Shown: piece by piece, positions 25,496-33,742 of the stretch | How the letters are laid out: each line of letters starts with the position of its first letter | How positions within the stretch are numbered: the stretch's first letter is position 1 | NCBI RefSeq assembly: GCF_015326965.1 | Contig: NZ_CP017659.1 | Span: 5,708,001 to 5,772,000 of the forward strand | DNA length: 64,000 nucleotides | From: Paenibacillus sp. JZ16 | Lineage (GTDB): Bacteria > Bacillota > Bacilli > Paenibacillales > Paenibacillaceae | Direction of reading: 5' to 3' | Program-made: the position numbers and the translations under genes | Notes under the pieces: model-generated | Database searches by the model: none | What the model was told of the DNA's origin: nothing | Seen by the model: the letters and a program-made list of their open reading frames with translations, nothing else

Positions 25496-26968
25496 ATGAC
25501 ATTTCAAGATTTAAATATATCCCCCGTGATTCTCAAGGCTTTAGCGAAGGAGAATTACAAGACGCCAACGCCTATTCAGGCTCAGGCGATCCCGGCTGTG
25601 TTGGCCGGCAGAGATTTGCTGGGCTGCGCGCAGACCGGAACAGGGAAGACCGCCGCTTTTTCGGTACCGATGATTCAGCTGTTGAACGAACAACCCCCTA
25701 AACCAGGGATGGCGCGCCGTATTCGCGCGTTGGTGTTGTCGCCGACCCGGGAGCTTGCCCTGCAAATTTCGGATAACGTGAAAGCCTACAGTCAGTTCAC
25801 AAAGCTGCGGTCGACGGCCATTGTTGGCGGCGTTTCGCAAAAAACACAGGAGCGGGCGCTTCAGCAAGGAGCGGACATCCTCATTGCTACGCCAGGCAGA
25901 CTTCTGGATCTCATGAATCAGAAGCGTGTCGATCTGCAGCATGTGGAGATTCTGGTGCTGGACGAGGCTGACCGGATGCTTGATATGGGCTTTATTCATG
26001 ACGTAAAACGAATTATTGCCAAAATGCCGAGCAAAAGACAAACGCTGTTCTTCTCGGCTACTATGCCTGCGGAGATTACCCAGCTTGTCAAAACCTTATT
26101 GCAAAACCCTGTAAAAGTAGAGATTACGCCGGTTTCATCAACGGCCGAACGGATCAAGCAATCGGTGTACCTGCTGGAAACAGGAAATAAGCAGAAACAG
26201 TTGAATGAGCTGATGAAGGACCCATCCATCGTGTCGGCCCTGGTCTTCACACGTACAAAGCGCGGGGCTGACCGGGTTGTTCGCGATCTGACGAAGGTGA
26301 ACATCTCTGCACAAGCCATTCACGGGAATAAATCGCAGGTCAGCCGTCAGACGGCACTCAAAAATTTCAAAAGCGGGGAAACCCGGGTTCTGGTGGCTAC
26401 GGATATTGCGGCGCGAGGCATTGATATCGACGAGCTGTCGCATGTCATTAACTTTAACCTTCCGAACATTCCGGAAACGTACGTTCACCGGATTGGCCGG
26501 ACGGGGCGTGCGGGACTGAGCGGAACGGCGATATCGTTCTGCGAAGTGGACGAGGTGCCTTTTCTCCGGGATATCGAGAAGTTAATCGGCAAGTCCATTC
26601 CCGAAGTGAAGGACCATGCCTTCCCGATGTCAGGATCATTAAGAGCAGCCAAGGTAGACCGATCGCCGAAATCGGGCTCGGCCAAACCCGGAAAAGCCAA
26701 ATCAGCAGCAGTTAGACCTGCTAAACCGAAGGCCGATGCCACCCGTAAGCCAAAGACCGACACGGCTCGTAAACCGAAGTCAGACGCGGCTCGCCATTCG
26801 AGCACGAATTCGGCACGTAACCCGAAGGCGGAAGTTGTTCTTAATCCGTATTCAGAGATGGCACGTAAGTTCAAAGCGGAAGCGGTTCATAACCCTAAGG
26901 ACGGTCAAGCCCGTAAACGCAAGTCCGGTGGATTCAACAAGGGAAGCAAGACCGGCAGACCCCAGTAA
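25496..26968 (+). CDS. DEAD-box RNA helicase (RhlE/CshA-like)
   Basis: 490 residues. All core motifs are in order: Q motif TPIQ, Walker A AQTGTGKT (Lys51), [16 protein letters not shown] at 156-159, [15 protein letters not shown] and [10 protein letters not shown]. After about residue 375 comes a basic low-complexity tail with repeated RKPK-type units, which should bind RNA. It unwinds RNA duplexes in ribosome assembly or mRNA decay, often during cold growth. AAAGGAG precedes the ATG, and a terminator follows. Confidence 0.92.
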   Translation: MTFQDLNISPVILKALAKENYKTPTPIQAQAIPAVLAGRDLLGCAQTGTGKTAAFSVPMIQLLNEQPPKPGMARRIRALVLSPTRELALQISDNVKAYSQFTKLRSTAIVGGVSQKTQERALQQGADILIATPGRLLDLMNQKRVDLQHVEILVLDEADRMLDMGFIHDVKRIIAKMPSKRQTLFFSATMPAEITQLVKTLLQNPVKVEITPVSSTAERIKQSVYLLETGNKQKQLNELMKDPSIVSALVFTRTKRGADRVVRDLTKVNISAQAIHGNKSQVSRQTALKNFKSGETRVLVATDIAARGIDIDELSHVINFNLPNIPETYVHRIGRTGRAGLSGTAISFCEVDEVPFLRDIEKLIGKSIPEVKDHAFPMSGSLRAAKVDRSPKSGSAKPGKAKSAAVRPAKPKADATRKPKTDTARKPKSDAARHSSTNSARNPKAEVVLNPYSEMARKFKAEAVHNPKDGQARKRKSGGFNKGSKTGRPQ

Positions 26969-27024
26969 GAGGAAAAGACGCGTAGGCGTTCCCCGGCCTC
27001 CCTGACAATCATCCTAAACTTAAG

Positions 27025-27066
27025 AAGCACCCTGTTCCACTTGTGATGGAAGGGTGCTTTTTTTTC
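27025..27066 (+). terminator. intrinsic terminator
   Basis: AAGCACCCT (27025-27033) pairs with AGGGTGCTT (27051-27059) and is followed by a run of Ts. It closes the helicase gene before a convergent gene. Confidence 0.8.
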
Positions 27067-27081
27067 GGAATGGAATGGGAG

Positions 27082-27810
27082 TTACGCGCTCTTTCTCCCC
27101 GCCAGAAACAGGAACAGTGGAATTCTGCGCCTGCGCTCATAGGTTTCCTCGTGTATGAAATGTTCTCGCACGGGACTGGATTCCCTAAGCTGCTCCACGA
27201 TAAAGCCGGCTTCCTGCATCGCCCTGAAATAATCCTCGACGGTTCGATGGTACTTGTGAACGGTACCGCCGAGCCATTGCTGCTCCCGGTAGCCTTCGAT
27301 GAAGTAGTTGTCCACCACCCAATTCGTTCTGGTACCGGACGGCTGAAGCGTGGAGGTAATAACGGGATGCTCGACAGAGAAGACAAACCTGCCGTTCGGC
27401 TTCAAGCTCTGATAAATGCATTGAAAGACGCGCTCGATATCCTGCAGATAATGAATGGCGAGCCTGGAGAGCACCAGATCATAGGAATCGCGGGGATATG
27501 TAAAGTCCTCGAGCCTCGTGTGTACAACGGTTCCGTTGCAGCCGGCGAGATTGTTCGAAGCGGCTTCCACCATATTACGGGAACCCTCGATTCCTACATA
27601 TGATGCACATCCTTTTTCCAACAATTCCACGCCAAAGCCAGCATCGCCGCAACCCAGGTCTAATACAAGCTGGTCTGAGACATCTCCCAGCAGCTGCCAG
27701 ATGATGGGCTTCTCCAATGTATCGTTGGCATTCTCCTGCCCTTGCCGTCGCTGCATGTAGTTCTCGAAGTTCGTATCGTTGTCATAAAAATCGGATCCGT
27801 TATAGCTCAT
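27082..27810 (-). CDS. class I SAM-dependent methyltransferase
   Basis: 242 residues. SAM motif I is VLDLGCGDAGFGVELLEKG, followed by VGIEGSRNMVEAA, then DLVLSRLAIHYLQDIERVF and LKPNGRFVFSVEHPV. This is the classical Methyltransf_11/25 pattern for small-molecule methylation. ATG 27810 lies just after GGAGGTG on the minus strand. It follows a cupin gene after 25 nt, apparently in one transcript. Substrate unknown. Confidence 0.85.
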   Translation of the reverse strand: MSYNGSDFYDNDTNFENYMQRRQGQENANDTLEKPIIWQLLGDVSDQLVLDLGCGDAGFGVELLEKGCASYVGIEGSRNMVEAASNNLAGCNGTVVHTRLEDFTYPRDSYDLVLSRLAIHYLQDIERVFQCIYQSLKPNGRFVFSVEHPVITSTLQPSGTRTNWVVDNYFIEGYREQQWLGGTVHKYHRTVEDYFRAMQEAGFIVEQLRESSPVREHFIHEETYERRRRIPLFLFLAGRKSA

Positions 27811-27835
27811 AGGCACCTCCTGCTTGGAATGATCC

Positions 27836-28363
27836 TTACACTCGATATTTCAGAAGATCAGCCAGCCGTGCTAATCCACCTAACACAGCCGTCTGCAAAA
27901 TCCGGGGCGGTCCCGCGAGGTACCCATCCATAACTCTCCAAGCGGCACCGAGCCATAAAGGGTTCGACGGAATCCCCTTGTTGTTAAGTTTGCCTTCACA
28001 TTCCAATTTGTGAATAAGCTCAAACATGTTCCAATGTTGTCCCGGAGGGCGAATCTCATGCAGGGCAACCAGTCGGTCTGTGCTAACATTCCAGAATTGG
28101 TGAATCTGTGTCGGAAGGATGCGGGCCTGCCCCCCTTGCTCTACGATCGTCTCTTCTCCGTTAATCACAAATCGCATAAGCCCCTCTTGTACAGTAAATG
28201 TTTCTTGCAGAACCGGATGCCAATGCGGGCCGTTCATCGGACCTTGCTTAACAATCGTATGTTGTACCAAGAGATAGTCCCCTTGGTCGTCGGTGCCGCT
28301 GTCGAGTAAGGTTACGGTTCGACCATCAGGATGAACAAGGGTTTTTCCTGTCACATGACTCAC
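27836..28363 (-). CDS. cupin-domain protein
   Basis: 175 residues. The first cupin motif HWHPVLQETFTVQEG supplies His-His-Glu metal ligands and the second, PTQIHQFWN, a further His. A C-terminal helical part (about 110-175) follows the barrel. GAGGTGA precedes the ATG on the minus strand. It is the first gene of a pair with a methyltransferase. A dioxygenase, isomerase or sensory role cannot be distinguished. The 248-nt region upstream (28364-28611) holds no gene I can support. Confidence 0.75.
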   Translation of the reverse strand: MSHVTGKTLVHPDGRTVTLLDSGTDDQGDYLLVQHTIVKQGPMNGPHWHPVLQETFTVQEGLMRFVINGEETIVEQGGQARILPTQIHQFWNVSTDRLVALHEIRPPGQHWNMFELIHKLECEGKLNNKGIPSNPLWLGAAWRVMDGYLAGPPRILQTAVLGGLARLADLLKYRV

Positions 28364-28611
28364 CTCAATCCGTTATTTTGGATAATAGGGGATGATTTCC
28401 TTATGGTTCATTATAACGGAACGTTCCTCCCGGAATAATACCTAGGCTATGATTTAAGATATAAAATATCGTGCCGATATGAACCGGGCTATTCCTCCCA
28501 AAGTGGAATACGCTTTATAGCGAATCTGCGACACGCTGGTTCCCGTACTCGAAGCGATGTATAATTGGGTACGATTCATAATCAAAAAAATTACAGTTGG
28601 CGGGTGTAGAA

Positions 28612-29256
28612 TTGCAAATTCAAAAGATAAAGAATAGAAGTTTCTTGTTTACCAACCATATCCCTACTGGATGGGATTTAAATGTTCAACTGATTATGGG
28701 AGACCGGAATAATTACATTATCGATACGGGTCTGGGCTCACGGAACATCGAGCCTGTCAAAGAATACATAAAGCATGACAGCAAGCCAACCATTGTAATC
28801 AATACGCACCATCATTGGGACCATATCTGGGGAAATGGCTCGTTCCGAGACTGTATCATCATATCTCACAAGCTATGCAGGGAAATGATGGAGTCGGGCT
28901 GGGAAGGCATGATCCAGAAAAACATGAGGTTTGTTGAGGGCGAGGCAGAATTGGTTCTTCCCAATCTGACATTTGATAACGAATTATATTTTCCGGAAGA
29001 CAACATACGGCTCATTTATACTCCTGGCCATACCGTGGATTCCATAAGTGTGTTGGATGAGTTAGAGCAGGTGATCCATGTAGGCGATAATGTAGGTGAC
29101 TCCATGGATGAAATTATTCCAAGCATTTATGTTGAACAAGATCTTTATATACAAACGCTTTTGAAATATAAAGAAATGGATTTTGACACGTGTATATCGG
29201 GTCATAATGTGATGTTGGATAAGCAGGTCATAGAGCAGATATTGAGCAAGCTTTAG
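28612..29256 (+). CDS. metallo-beta-lactamase-fold hydrolase
   Basis: About 214 residues. The metal motif THHHWDH is followed by TPGHTVDS, HVGDNVGD and a final SGHN, the usual order of MBL-fold zinc hydrolases. The start is uncertain: TTG 28612 follows a poor GGCGGGTG, and TTG 28597 has no ribosome binding site. It lacks any extra domain, so the substrate cannot be named; glyoxalase II-like, lactonase or quorum-quenching activities all use this fold. A terminator follows. Confidence 0.8.
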   Translation: MQIQKIKNRSFLFTNHIPTGWDLNVQLIMGDRNNYIIDTGLGSRNIEPVKEYIKHDSKPTIVINTHHHWDHIWGNGSFRDCIIISHKLCREMMESGWEGMIQKNMRFVEGEAELVLPNLTFDNELYFPEDNIRLIYTPGHTVDSISVLDELEQVIHVGDNVGDSMDEIIPSIYVEQDLYIQTLLKYKEMDFDTCISGHNVMLDKQVIEQILSKL

Positions 29257-29290
29257 GATCTGGGTAGAGCTATATTGCCGAAAAGCAGAT

Positions 29291-29333
29291 AACCGAGTGC
29301 AACGGGAATAACCCCGTTTTCTCTCGGTTTTTA
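29291..29333 (+). terminator. intrinsic terminator
   Basis: AACCGAG pairs with CTCGGTT enclosing an inner ACGGG/CCCGT stem, followed by Ts. It closes the MBL-fold gene. Confidence 0.75.
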
Positions 29334-29661
29334 TTTATCGGCGGGGATGCATTTATACCTCGGTTATATCACCACGTCGCTCGGACGAATCCGTTGCGTA
29401 GTAAACGGATGGAGCTTGGCATGGTGGATATTCCTCCTTACAGAATTAATGCTGGAACCTATTTTGCGGTCTCCTGTAAGGTGAGAGTCAACAGGTTAAA
29501 AACAACTAAAGTTGCTTAGTTACATTCAGAGAACAATGTTGGAATATCTGTGTGAATGGAAGTTGGTTCATCAGCGGAAACATCGTACCCCCTTATCAAC
29601 AACGGTCCGTATCGTGTAAAGTAATAAAATAAGAAGAATCCAACGAGTTGGAGGTGTGTTA
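29334..29661 (+). other. gap with one possible tiny ORF
   Basis: No established feature. An ORF of 32 codons at 29421-29519 (begins MVDIPPYRINAGTYF) has a GGAG 7 nt upstream. It resembles coding sequence but may be a fragment. The rest is AT-rich leader for the Nudix remnant. Confidence 0.25.
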
Positions 29662-29944
29662 ATGAGCAACCTGTTGCAGGTTAGAGTGACCGGAATCCTG
29701 ATTGAAGACGAACATATTTTACTGGTCAAACAGAGCGTTTCGGCAGAACGTGGCTGGTCGCTTAGAGGGTGAGATCCGACTCCCATCGAACGAGTTCGAC
29801 TCCAATCCCATAGGTGATGTGGTCTTGGTCCCAATCGCAGATCTACCAAGCTACGGGTTCACCGAGAAGTTTATGACGATCGTTCAGCACGGATTTCCCG
29901 AGTCCGGAAGCTATCAAGGACTCAAGGTTAATATTGGATTGTAG
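29662..29944 (+). pseudogene. Nudix hydrolase with catalytic box deleted
   Basis: The first 36 codons (VRVTGILIEDEHILLVKQ, then ERGWSL) are the start of a Nudix hydrolase and stop at TGA near 29770. A second frame continues as the end of the same protein (GRLEGEIRLPSNEF to LKVNIGL) to 29944. The residues that should join them, including the whole Nudix box (GX5EX7REUXEEXGU), are missing. This indicates an internal deletion of a couple of hundred bases that also shifted the frame. The ribosome binding site GGAGGTG is intact. A phosphatase gene follows 17 nt later. Confidence 0.8.
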
Positions 29945-29960
29945 AGGAGGCACTGGTTCC

Positions 29961-30503
29961 ATGAAAAACGTATTTATTGTGCGGCATTGCAAAGCGGAGG
30001 GACAAGCTGCCGACGCTCCGTTAACCGGGCAGGGCATTCAGCAAGCGCTTGAACTTGCGGAGTTTCTCTCGGATAAAGGGATTGATCATATTGTTTCGAG
30101 CCCTTACCGTAGAGCCAGCGATACAATAAAACCGTTGGCGGATCTCATTGGCGTGGAAGTCGTGATGGATGAGAGATTAACGGAGAGAATTCTATCGGGT
30201 CGCAATGAGCCTGCTTGGCGGGAGATGCTTCGCCGAACTTATGATGATTTGGAGTTGTGTTATGAAGGCGGGGAATCAAGTCGTACAGCCATGCACCGCG
30301 CCGTTCGTGTAGTGGAGGAGATCCGGCAGAACTCCAGCCAGAATGCTGTCATCGTGTCGCATGGCAATCTGATCTCGCTTCTGCTGAAGCATTACGACAA
30401 CCGAATTGGATTCAGGGAGTGGGAGGGCTTGTCCAATCCTGATGTATACCATCTTAGCTTTCTGCAAGATGCACCCGGCATACAACGAATATGGACCTCA
30501 TGA
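29961..30503 (+). CDS. histidine phosphatase-family protein
   Basis: 180 residues of the phosphoglycerate-mutase-like superfamily. The catalytic motif is VRHCKAEG (RHC instead of the usual RHG). Later SSPYRRASDTIKPLA supplies the second Arg and VIVSHGNLISLLL the second His. GAGGAGG lies 10 nt before ATG 29961. It was probably co-transcribed with the Nudix gene; Nudix and histidine phosphatases are both household-cleaning phosphohydrolases. Substrate unknown. Confidence 0.85.
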   Translation: MKNVFIVRHCKAEGQAADAPLTGQGIQQALELAEFLSDKGIDHIVSSPYRRASDTIKPLADLIGVEVVMDERLTERILSGRNEPAWREMLRRTYDDLELCYEGGESSRTAMHRAVRVVEEIRQNSSQNAVIVSHGNLISLLLKHYDNRIGFREWEGLSNPDVYHLSFLQDAPGIQRIWTS

Positions 30504-30510
30504 AGGCTTG

Positions 30511-30544
30511 AAACGCTTATGTAAAAAAGAATTCATAAGCGTTT
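30511..30544 (+). terminator. hairpin after phosphatase gene
   Basis: AAACGCTTATG (30511-30521) pairs perfectly with CATAAGCGTTT (30534-30544). The downstream T run is short, so termination may be partial. Confidence 0.55.
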
Positions 30545-30555
30545 ATTCCCTATAT

Positions 30556-30580
30556 TTGACGACAGGTCGTCCCCTATAAT
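30556..30580 (+). promoter_or_regulatory. dyad between TTGACG and TATAAT
   Basis: GACGAC-AG-GTCGTC (30558-30571) is a perfect 6-2-6 inverted repeat between TTGACG (30556-30561) and TATAAT (30575-30580). The 13-nt spacing is too short for a normal sigma-A promoter. It may be an operator next to a promoter that uses only the -10. Confidence 0.35.
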
Positions 30581-30705
30581 GGAGTTGCACAGATATCCAG
30601 CTTGCTCGCCTCGAGGAGATTACAATTCTCATAACAAAGGATAAACGCAATGTAGAACAGCTGTGTGCATGGGTTCGCAACAACATTAGAGAGATTATGA
30701 AATAA
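30580..30705 (+). pseudogene. unrecognised coding-like remnant
   Basis: 41 codons open between two stops read TDIQLARLEEITILITKDKR and then NVEQLCAWVRNNIREIMK before TAA at 30703-30705. The composition is that of a real amphipathic helix-rich protein end, but no start codon or ribosome binding site is present. It may be a fragment of an older gene now serving as leader for the zinc-ribbon gene. Confidence 0.35.
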
Positions 30706-30719
30706 AGGGGATACGAAAC

Positions 30720-30908
30720 ATGGCCAAAACAAAACGGGGCCGCGCACTCTGGAGTATGCCATCACGTGGCCGCGGCACATGCCCGGTATGCAGCACTTCT
30801 CGCATCAAGCTCCTTTACGTCGCCAACAAGTCGGACGGCACGGCGCTGAAGGTATGCAAGAGATGCCAGAATGCCGATCAGTCCAGAGTCGACGCTGCTG
30901 TCGTGTAA
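30720..30908 (+). CDS. small zinc-ribbon protein
   Basis: 62 residues, basic, with two CxxC knuckles (Cys21/Cys24 and Cys46/Cys49) that should bind one zinc. The N-terminal MAKTKRGRALW is strongly positive and may contact nucleic acid. AAAGGGG precedes the ATG. A strong hairpin follows. Possibly ribosome- or RNA-associated by analogy with other small zinc ribbons, but no specific family is recognised. Confidence 0.65.
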   Translation: MAKTKRGRALWSMPSRGRGTCPVCSTSRIKLLYVANKSDGTALKVCKRCQNADQSRVDAAVV

Positions 30909-30966
30909 GACGCGGTTCGTCGGTTAACTGCATGTGAATACGAAACTTGAGAAACGATAGTCATGC

Positions 30967-31003
30967 AGCAGCCCGCTCCTTTATAACAATGGAGCGGGCT
31001 GCT
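30967..31003 (+). terminator. strong hairpin terminator
   Basis: AGCAGCCCGCTCC pairs perfectly over 13 bp with GGAGCGGGCTGCT around an 11-base loop. It follows the zinc-ribbon gene; the T run is short. Confidence 0.7.
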
Positions 31004-31124
31004 TCACGTTCTGTGAAGTTCAGGCGTTACTGAAGGTTTACTTTGAATTTCGGATGGGATAATATCTGATTTAATGAAACATAAATTAGATGTTCGTCAA
31101 ATTGTGTAGGGAGTGAACATATCC

Positions 31125-31733
31125 ATGCAATTGGATAAGGTGGTTAGTTATCATAAGGCGCTTGCAGACCCGACGCGAATCAAAATGCTGATCCTGTTAG
31201 CCGAAGGCGAATTGAACGGACAGGTGCTGGCCGAGAAGATCGGCGTCACCCCCGCAACGATTACGCACCATGCAGCAAAGCTGCGGGAAGCGAGCCTGAT
31301 TAAAGAGCGCAGGGATAAGAACACGATCTATTTTTCGCTAAATGATTATTTTATCGCAAATAGCGCGAGAGCGACGGAGAATTTGATCTATCAGAGAGTA
31401 AGGCCCGCAGGCGTTCCGGAGCGTTTGGAGGAAGACGATCAGCGGACGAGGGACGCTGTCGTGAAGAATTTTTTCACTTCCGAGGGAAAGCTGAAGAGCA
31501 TCCCTGCCCAGCTGAAGAAGAAACTCATCGTGCTTACGCATATGGTATCCCGACTTGAGAAGGGACGTAAGTACACCGAGAAGGAAATCAACGAGTTTAT
31601 TCAGGGTTACCATGAGGACTTTGCGACTCTTCGCCGGGAGTTCATCATGCATCATTTCATGTTCAGGGATAATGGGGTATATGAGCTCAATCCGCAAGAG
31701 ATGTGGGCACGGTGGGAGGATCTATCCTCATGA
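31125..31733 (+). CDS. ArsR-type regulator with DUF2087 domain
   Basis: 202 residues. The N-terminal winged helix (ALADPTRIKMLILLAEGELN, recognition helix TPATITHHAAKLREASL) is of ArsR type. Residues from about 115 form a DUF2087 domain (VVKNFF, KKKLIVLTHMVSRLEKGRKYTEKE). ATG 31125 is 10 nt from GGGAG; GTG 31113 overlaps that site. No cysteine metal site of classical ArsR proteins is seen. The stop overlaps the start of the sigma-VOC gene (ATGA), so the two are translationally coupled. Confidence 0.85.
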   Translation: MQLDKVVSYHKALADPTRIKMLILLAEGELNGQVLAEKIGVTPATITHHAAKLREASLIKERRDKNTIYFSLNDYFIANSARATENLIYQRVRPAGVPERLEEDDQRTRDAVVKNFFTSEGKLKSIPAQLKKKLIVLTHMVSRLEKGRKYTEKEINEFIQGYHEDFATLRREFIMHHFMFRDNGVYELNPQEMWARWEDLSS

Positions 31734-32659
31734 AAGAGGATTCGCCGCTATCGGAACAACGGATAGAGGATGCTAAAGCGGGGGATTTTGAAGCTTATCG
31801 GATGATTGTCCATCAGTATTCCAATGCCCTGTTATCCGTTGCGTACAGTGTACTGGGGGACTTCCACGAGGCGCAGGATGCCGTGCAGGAGGCGTTTTTG
31901 AAGAGTTACCGTAACCTGCATACGCTGAATGATCCTGCCAAGCTTGGCAGCTGGTTATATGCGATTGCGCACCGGACCAGTCTCGATTTTGCCAAAAGAA
32001 GCAGGCGAACGCTCCCGCTGCATGAAACGGCTTTATCATCGGACAATATCACGCCATGGCTGGAACAATATGTGATCCATGACTCCGTCTGGGGAGCCTT
32101 GCAGGAATTGGAGGAGAAGAGTAAAACCGTTGTCGTCCTGCATTACTTAAGCGAGTGGTCCATGAAAGAGATCGGACAGTTCCTTAATATGTCGGTATCT
32201 GCGGTTGAAAGCCGTATACGACGTGCCAGAGAAGTTTTGAAACAGCATCTTGCCCGTGATTTCGAGCATTATTTCCATACCCATCGTCTGGGAAGGGATT
32301 TCGAGCAGCAGGTCTCGGAGCAAGTCCTTAAGCGAGCCGGTCATTTCTATATTCCAGTCACGGATAAGAGGCAGGCGACCGCATGGTTTATCCTGCATTT
32401 TCATCTGGAAACCAGCAGGCACGGAAATCCGGTACTGGAATCCGGACAGGAATTGTATTTGCTCGAATGTCAGCATCACTCACCGGCCAGCATGCCAGTA
32501 CTCACGTTCGAAGTAGCGAGCGTTGGGCAGTTAGGGCACCGGCTGCATCAACAGGGGGTTAGAAGCGAGCCGATCCGGGAGGATAATGTATTCGGCAAAT
32601 GGCTGGCATTTTACGATCCCGATGGCAATAAGTATCTTGCGATTGAAAAACATGGATAA
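31730..32659 (+). CDS. ECF sigma factor fused to a VOC/glyoxalase domain
   Basis: 309 residues. The first ~170 are an ECF sigma factor: region 2 (AVQEAFLKSYRNLHTLNDPAKLGSW) and region 4 (YLSEWSMKEIGQFLNMSVSAVESRIRRARE). The last ~110 residues form a VOC/glyoxalase fold, ending FGKWLAFYDPDGNKYLAIE. In place of an anti-sigma partner, a small-molecule-binding domain may control activity; this is inference. The start overlaps the ArsR-DUF2087 stop by 4 nt and follows GGAGG. A separate VOC gene follows after 79 nt containing an ATATAGAC/GTCTATAT dyad. Confidence 0.85.
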   Translation: MKEDSPLSEQRIEDAKAGDFEAYRMIVHQYSNALLSVAYSVLGDFHEAQDAVQEAFLKSYRNLHTLNDPAKLGSWLYAIAHRTSLDFAKRSRRTLPLHETALSSDNITPWLEQYVIHDSVWGALQELEEKSKTVVVLHYLSEWSMKEIGQFLNMSVSAVESRIRRAREVLKQHLARDFEHYFHTHRLGRDFEQQVSEQVLKRAGHFYIPVTDKRQATAWFILHFHLETSRHGNPVLESGQELYLLECQHHSPASMPVLTFEVASVGQLGHRLHQQGVRSEPIREDNVFGKWLAFYDPDGNKYLAIEKHG

Positions 32660-32738
32660 AAAATATAGACCTCGTGACGGAATTGATCCGGCTCCATCGT
32701 CTATATATTGAAACCACATTAAACAAGAGGTGAATAGG

Positions 32739-33185
32739 ATGACGACAGACAACCAATTAAACGAAGTGCCCAAGCTCCAATCCGTGAACAAGCCTTTGCT
32801 AAAGAAGGTTCATTGCAATTATCTCCCGGTAAGGAATCTTCCGCTGGCGGTAAAATGGTACTCTGAGCTATTTGGCCTTACTGTGAGAAAATGCGACGAC
32901 ACGGGCGCTATCCTGATCCTAGGGGACGGACAGTGGCTATTCCTGCTGGAAACACTCGATAACCGAACAGCCAACTTTGTAACCAACCAATGGGATGGGG
33001 AGAACTATGAGATGTTTTCGTTAACCTTCGAGGTCGAGAACATTACCGAGTTGCACAAACGGCTGCGGGAGAACGGAGCAGAGGTCGAGCCGCTGGTTGA
33101 TCACGGTTCCTGCGGATTGCAGTTCAAATTCAAGGATGTGGACGGCAACAAGTTTAATGTTTGGCAGGATGCACCCACGGGCTGA
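32739..33185 (+). CDS. VOC-family (glyoxalase/bleomycin-resistance fold) protein
   Basis: 148 residues with one VOC module pair: LPVRNLPLAVKWYSELFGLTV at the start, FTFEVENI-like central strand (LTFEVENITELHKRL), and a final FKDVDGNKFNVWQ. Metal ligands typical of the fold (His29-type, terminal Glu) are only partly present. AGAGGTG precedes ATG 32739. It resembles the C-terminal half of the sigma fusion encoded upstream, so it may derive from it or bind the same ligand. A terminator follows. Confidence 0.8.
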   Translation: MTTDNQLNEVPKLQSVNKPLLKKVHCNYLPVRNLPLAVKWYSELFGLTVRKCDDTGAILILGDGQWLFLLETLDNRTANFVTNQWDGENYEMFSLTFEVENITELHKRLRENGAEVEPLVDHGSCGLQFKFKDVDGNKFNVWQDAPTG

Positions 33186-33207
33186 CGGATAGAAGAATGG
33201 AATGGAT

Positions 33208-33252
33208 AGGCAAGCGCTGGCTTTCATAAGGCAGATGGCTTGCCTTTTTTTT
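33208..33252 (+). terminator. intrinsic terminator
   Basis: AGGCAAGC (33208-33215) pairs with GCTTGCCT (33238-33245) and is followed by a T run. It closes the ArsR / sigma-VOC / VOC operon. Confidence 0.75.
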
Positions 33253-33410
33253 GTTGTTAAAGCGCCGGGGCCATCCTTGCTGCTGGGTCTGGCGCCTCTA
33301 ATGTTACTCATAATCACGGGACAAGCGTCGTAAATGTAGGTGGTAGTCTAATTCTCCGGCAACGTTTACAATAGGGGATATAGGGATTAAATGCCAAGTG
33401 AGGTGATTGG

Positions 33411-33674
33411 ATGGAATTCTACCGCTGCATGAACCATCCCGAGAGGGAGGCCGTCGCTCAGTGCACTCGCTGCGGGAAGCCAGTGTGTCAGGAATGCCAT
33501 AATCCGGAGACAGGCCGCTGCCGCTACCGGTGCGGTGAGATGAACCCCGCTCCCGGTATGCCGGGACGGCAAAGGAACGTATGGGTGACCGTGATCATCT
33601 CCATACTGGCCATTTTGGGCGGCCTTGCGCTGCTGCTGCTGACGATTTGCGGCGCAATCTTATTTTCTTATTAA
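33411..33674 (+). CDS. B-box-like zinc-finger membrane protein
   Basis: 87 residues. The N-terminal zinc finger follows the B-box ligand pattern: Cys6-His9-Cys18-Cys21-Cys26-Cys29 (MEFYRCMNHPEREAV, CTRCGKPVCQEC). One transmembrane segment at about 57-80 follows. Similar fingers precede membrane or rhomboid domains in other Firmicutes. It lies 68 nt upstream of the Lgt-like gene and could belong to the same transcript. Confidence 0.7.
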   Translation: MEFYRCMNHPEREAVAQCTRCGKPVCQECHNPETGRCRYRCGEMNPAPGMPGRQRNVWVTVIISILAILGGLALLLLTICGAILFSY

Positions 33675-33742
33675 AATAACGCGTGCCTATTTCCGGTTAG
33701 ATTGCTTTTCCAATTCAAGTTTTGATATCAAGGAGTGGACAG

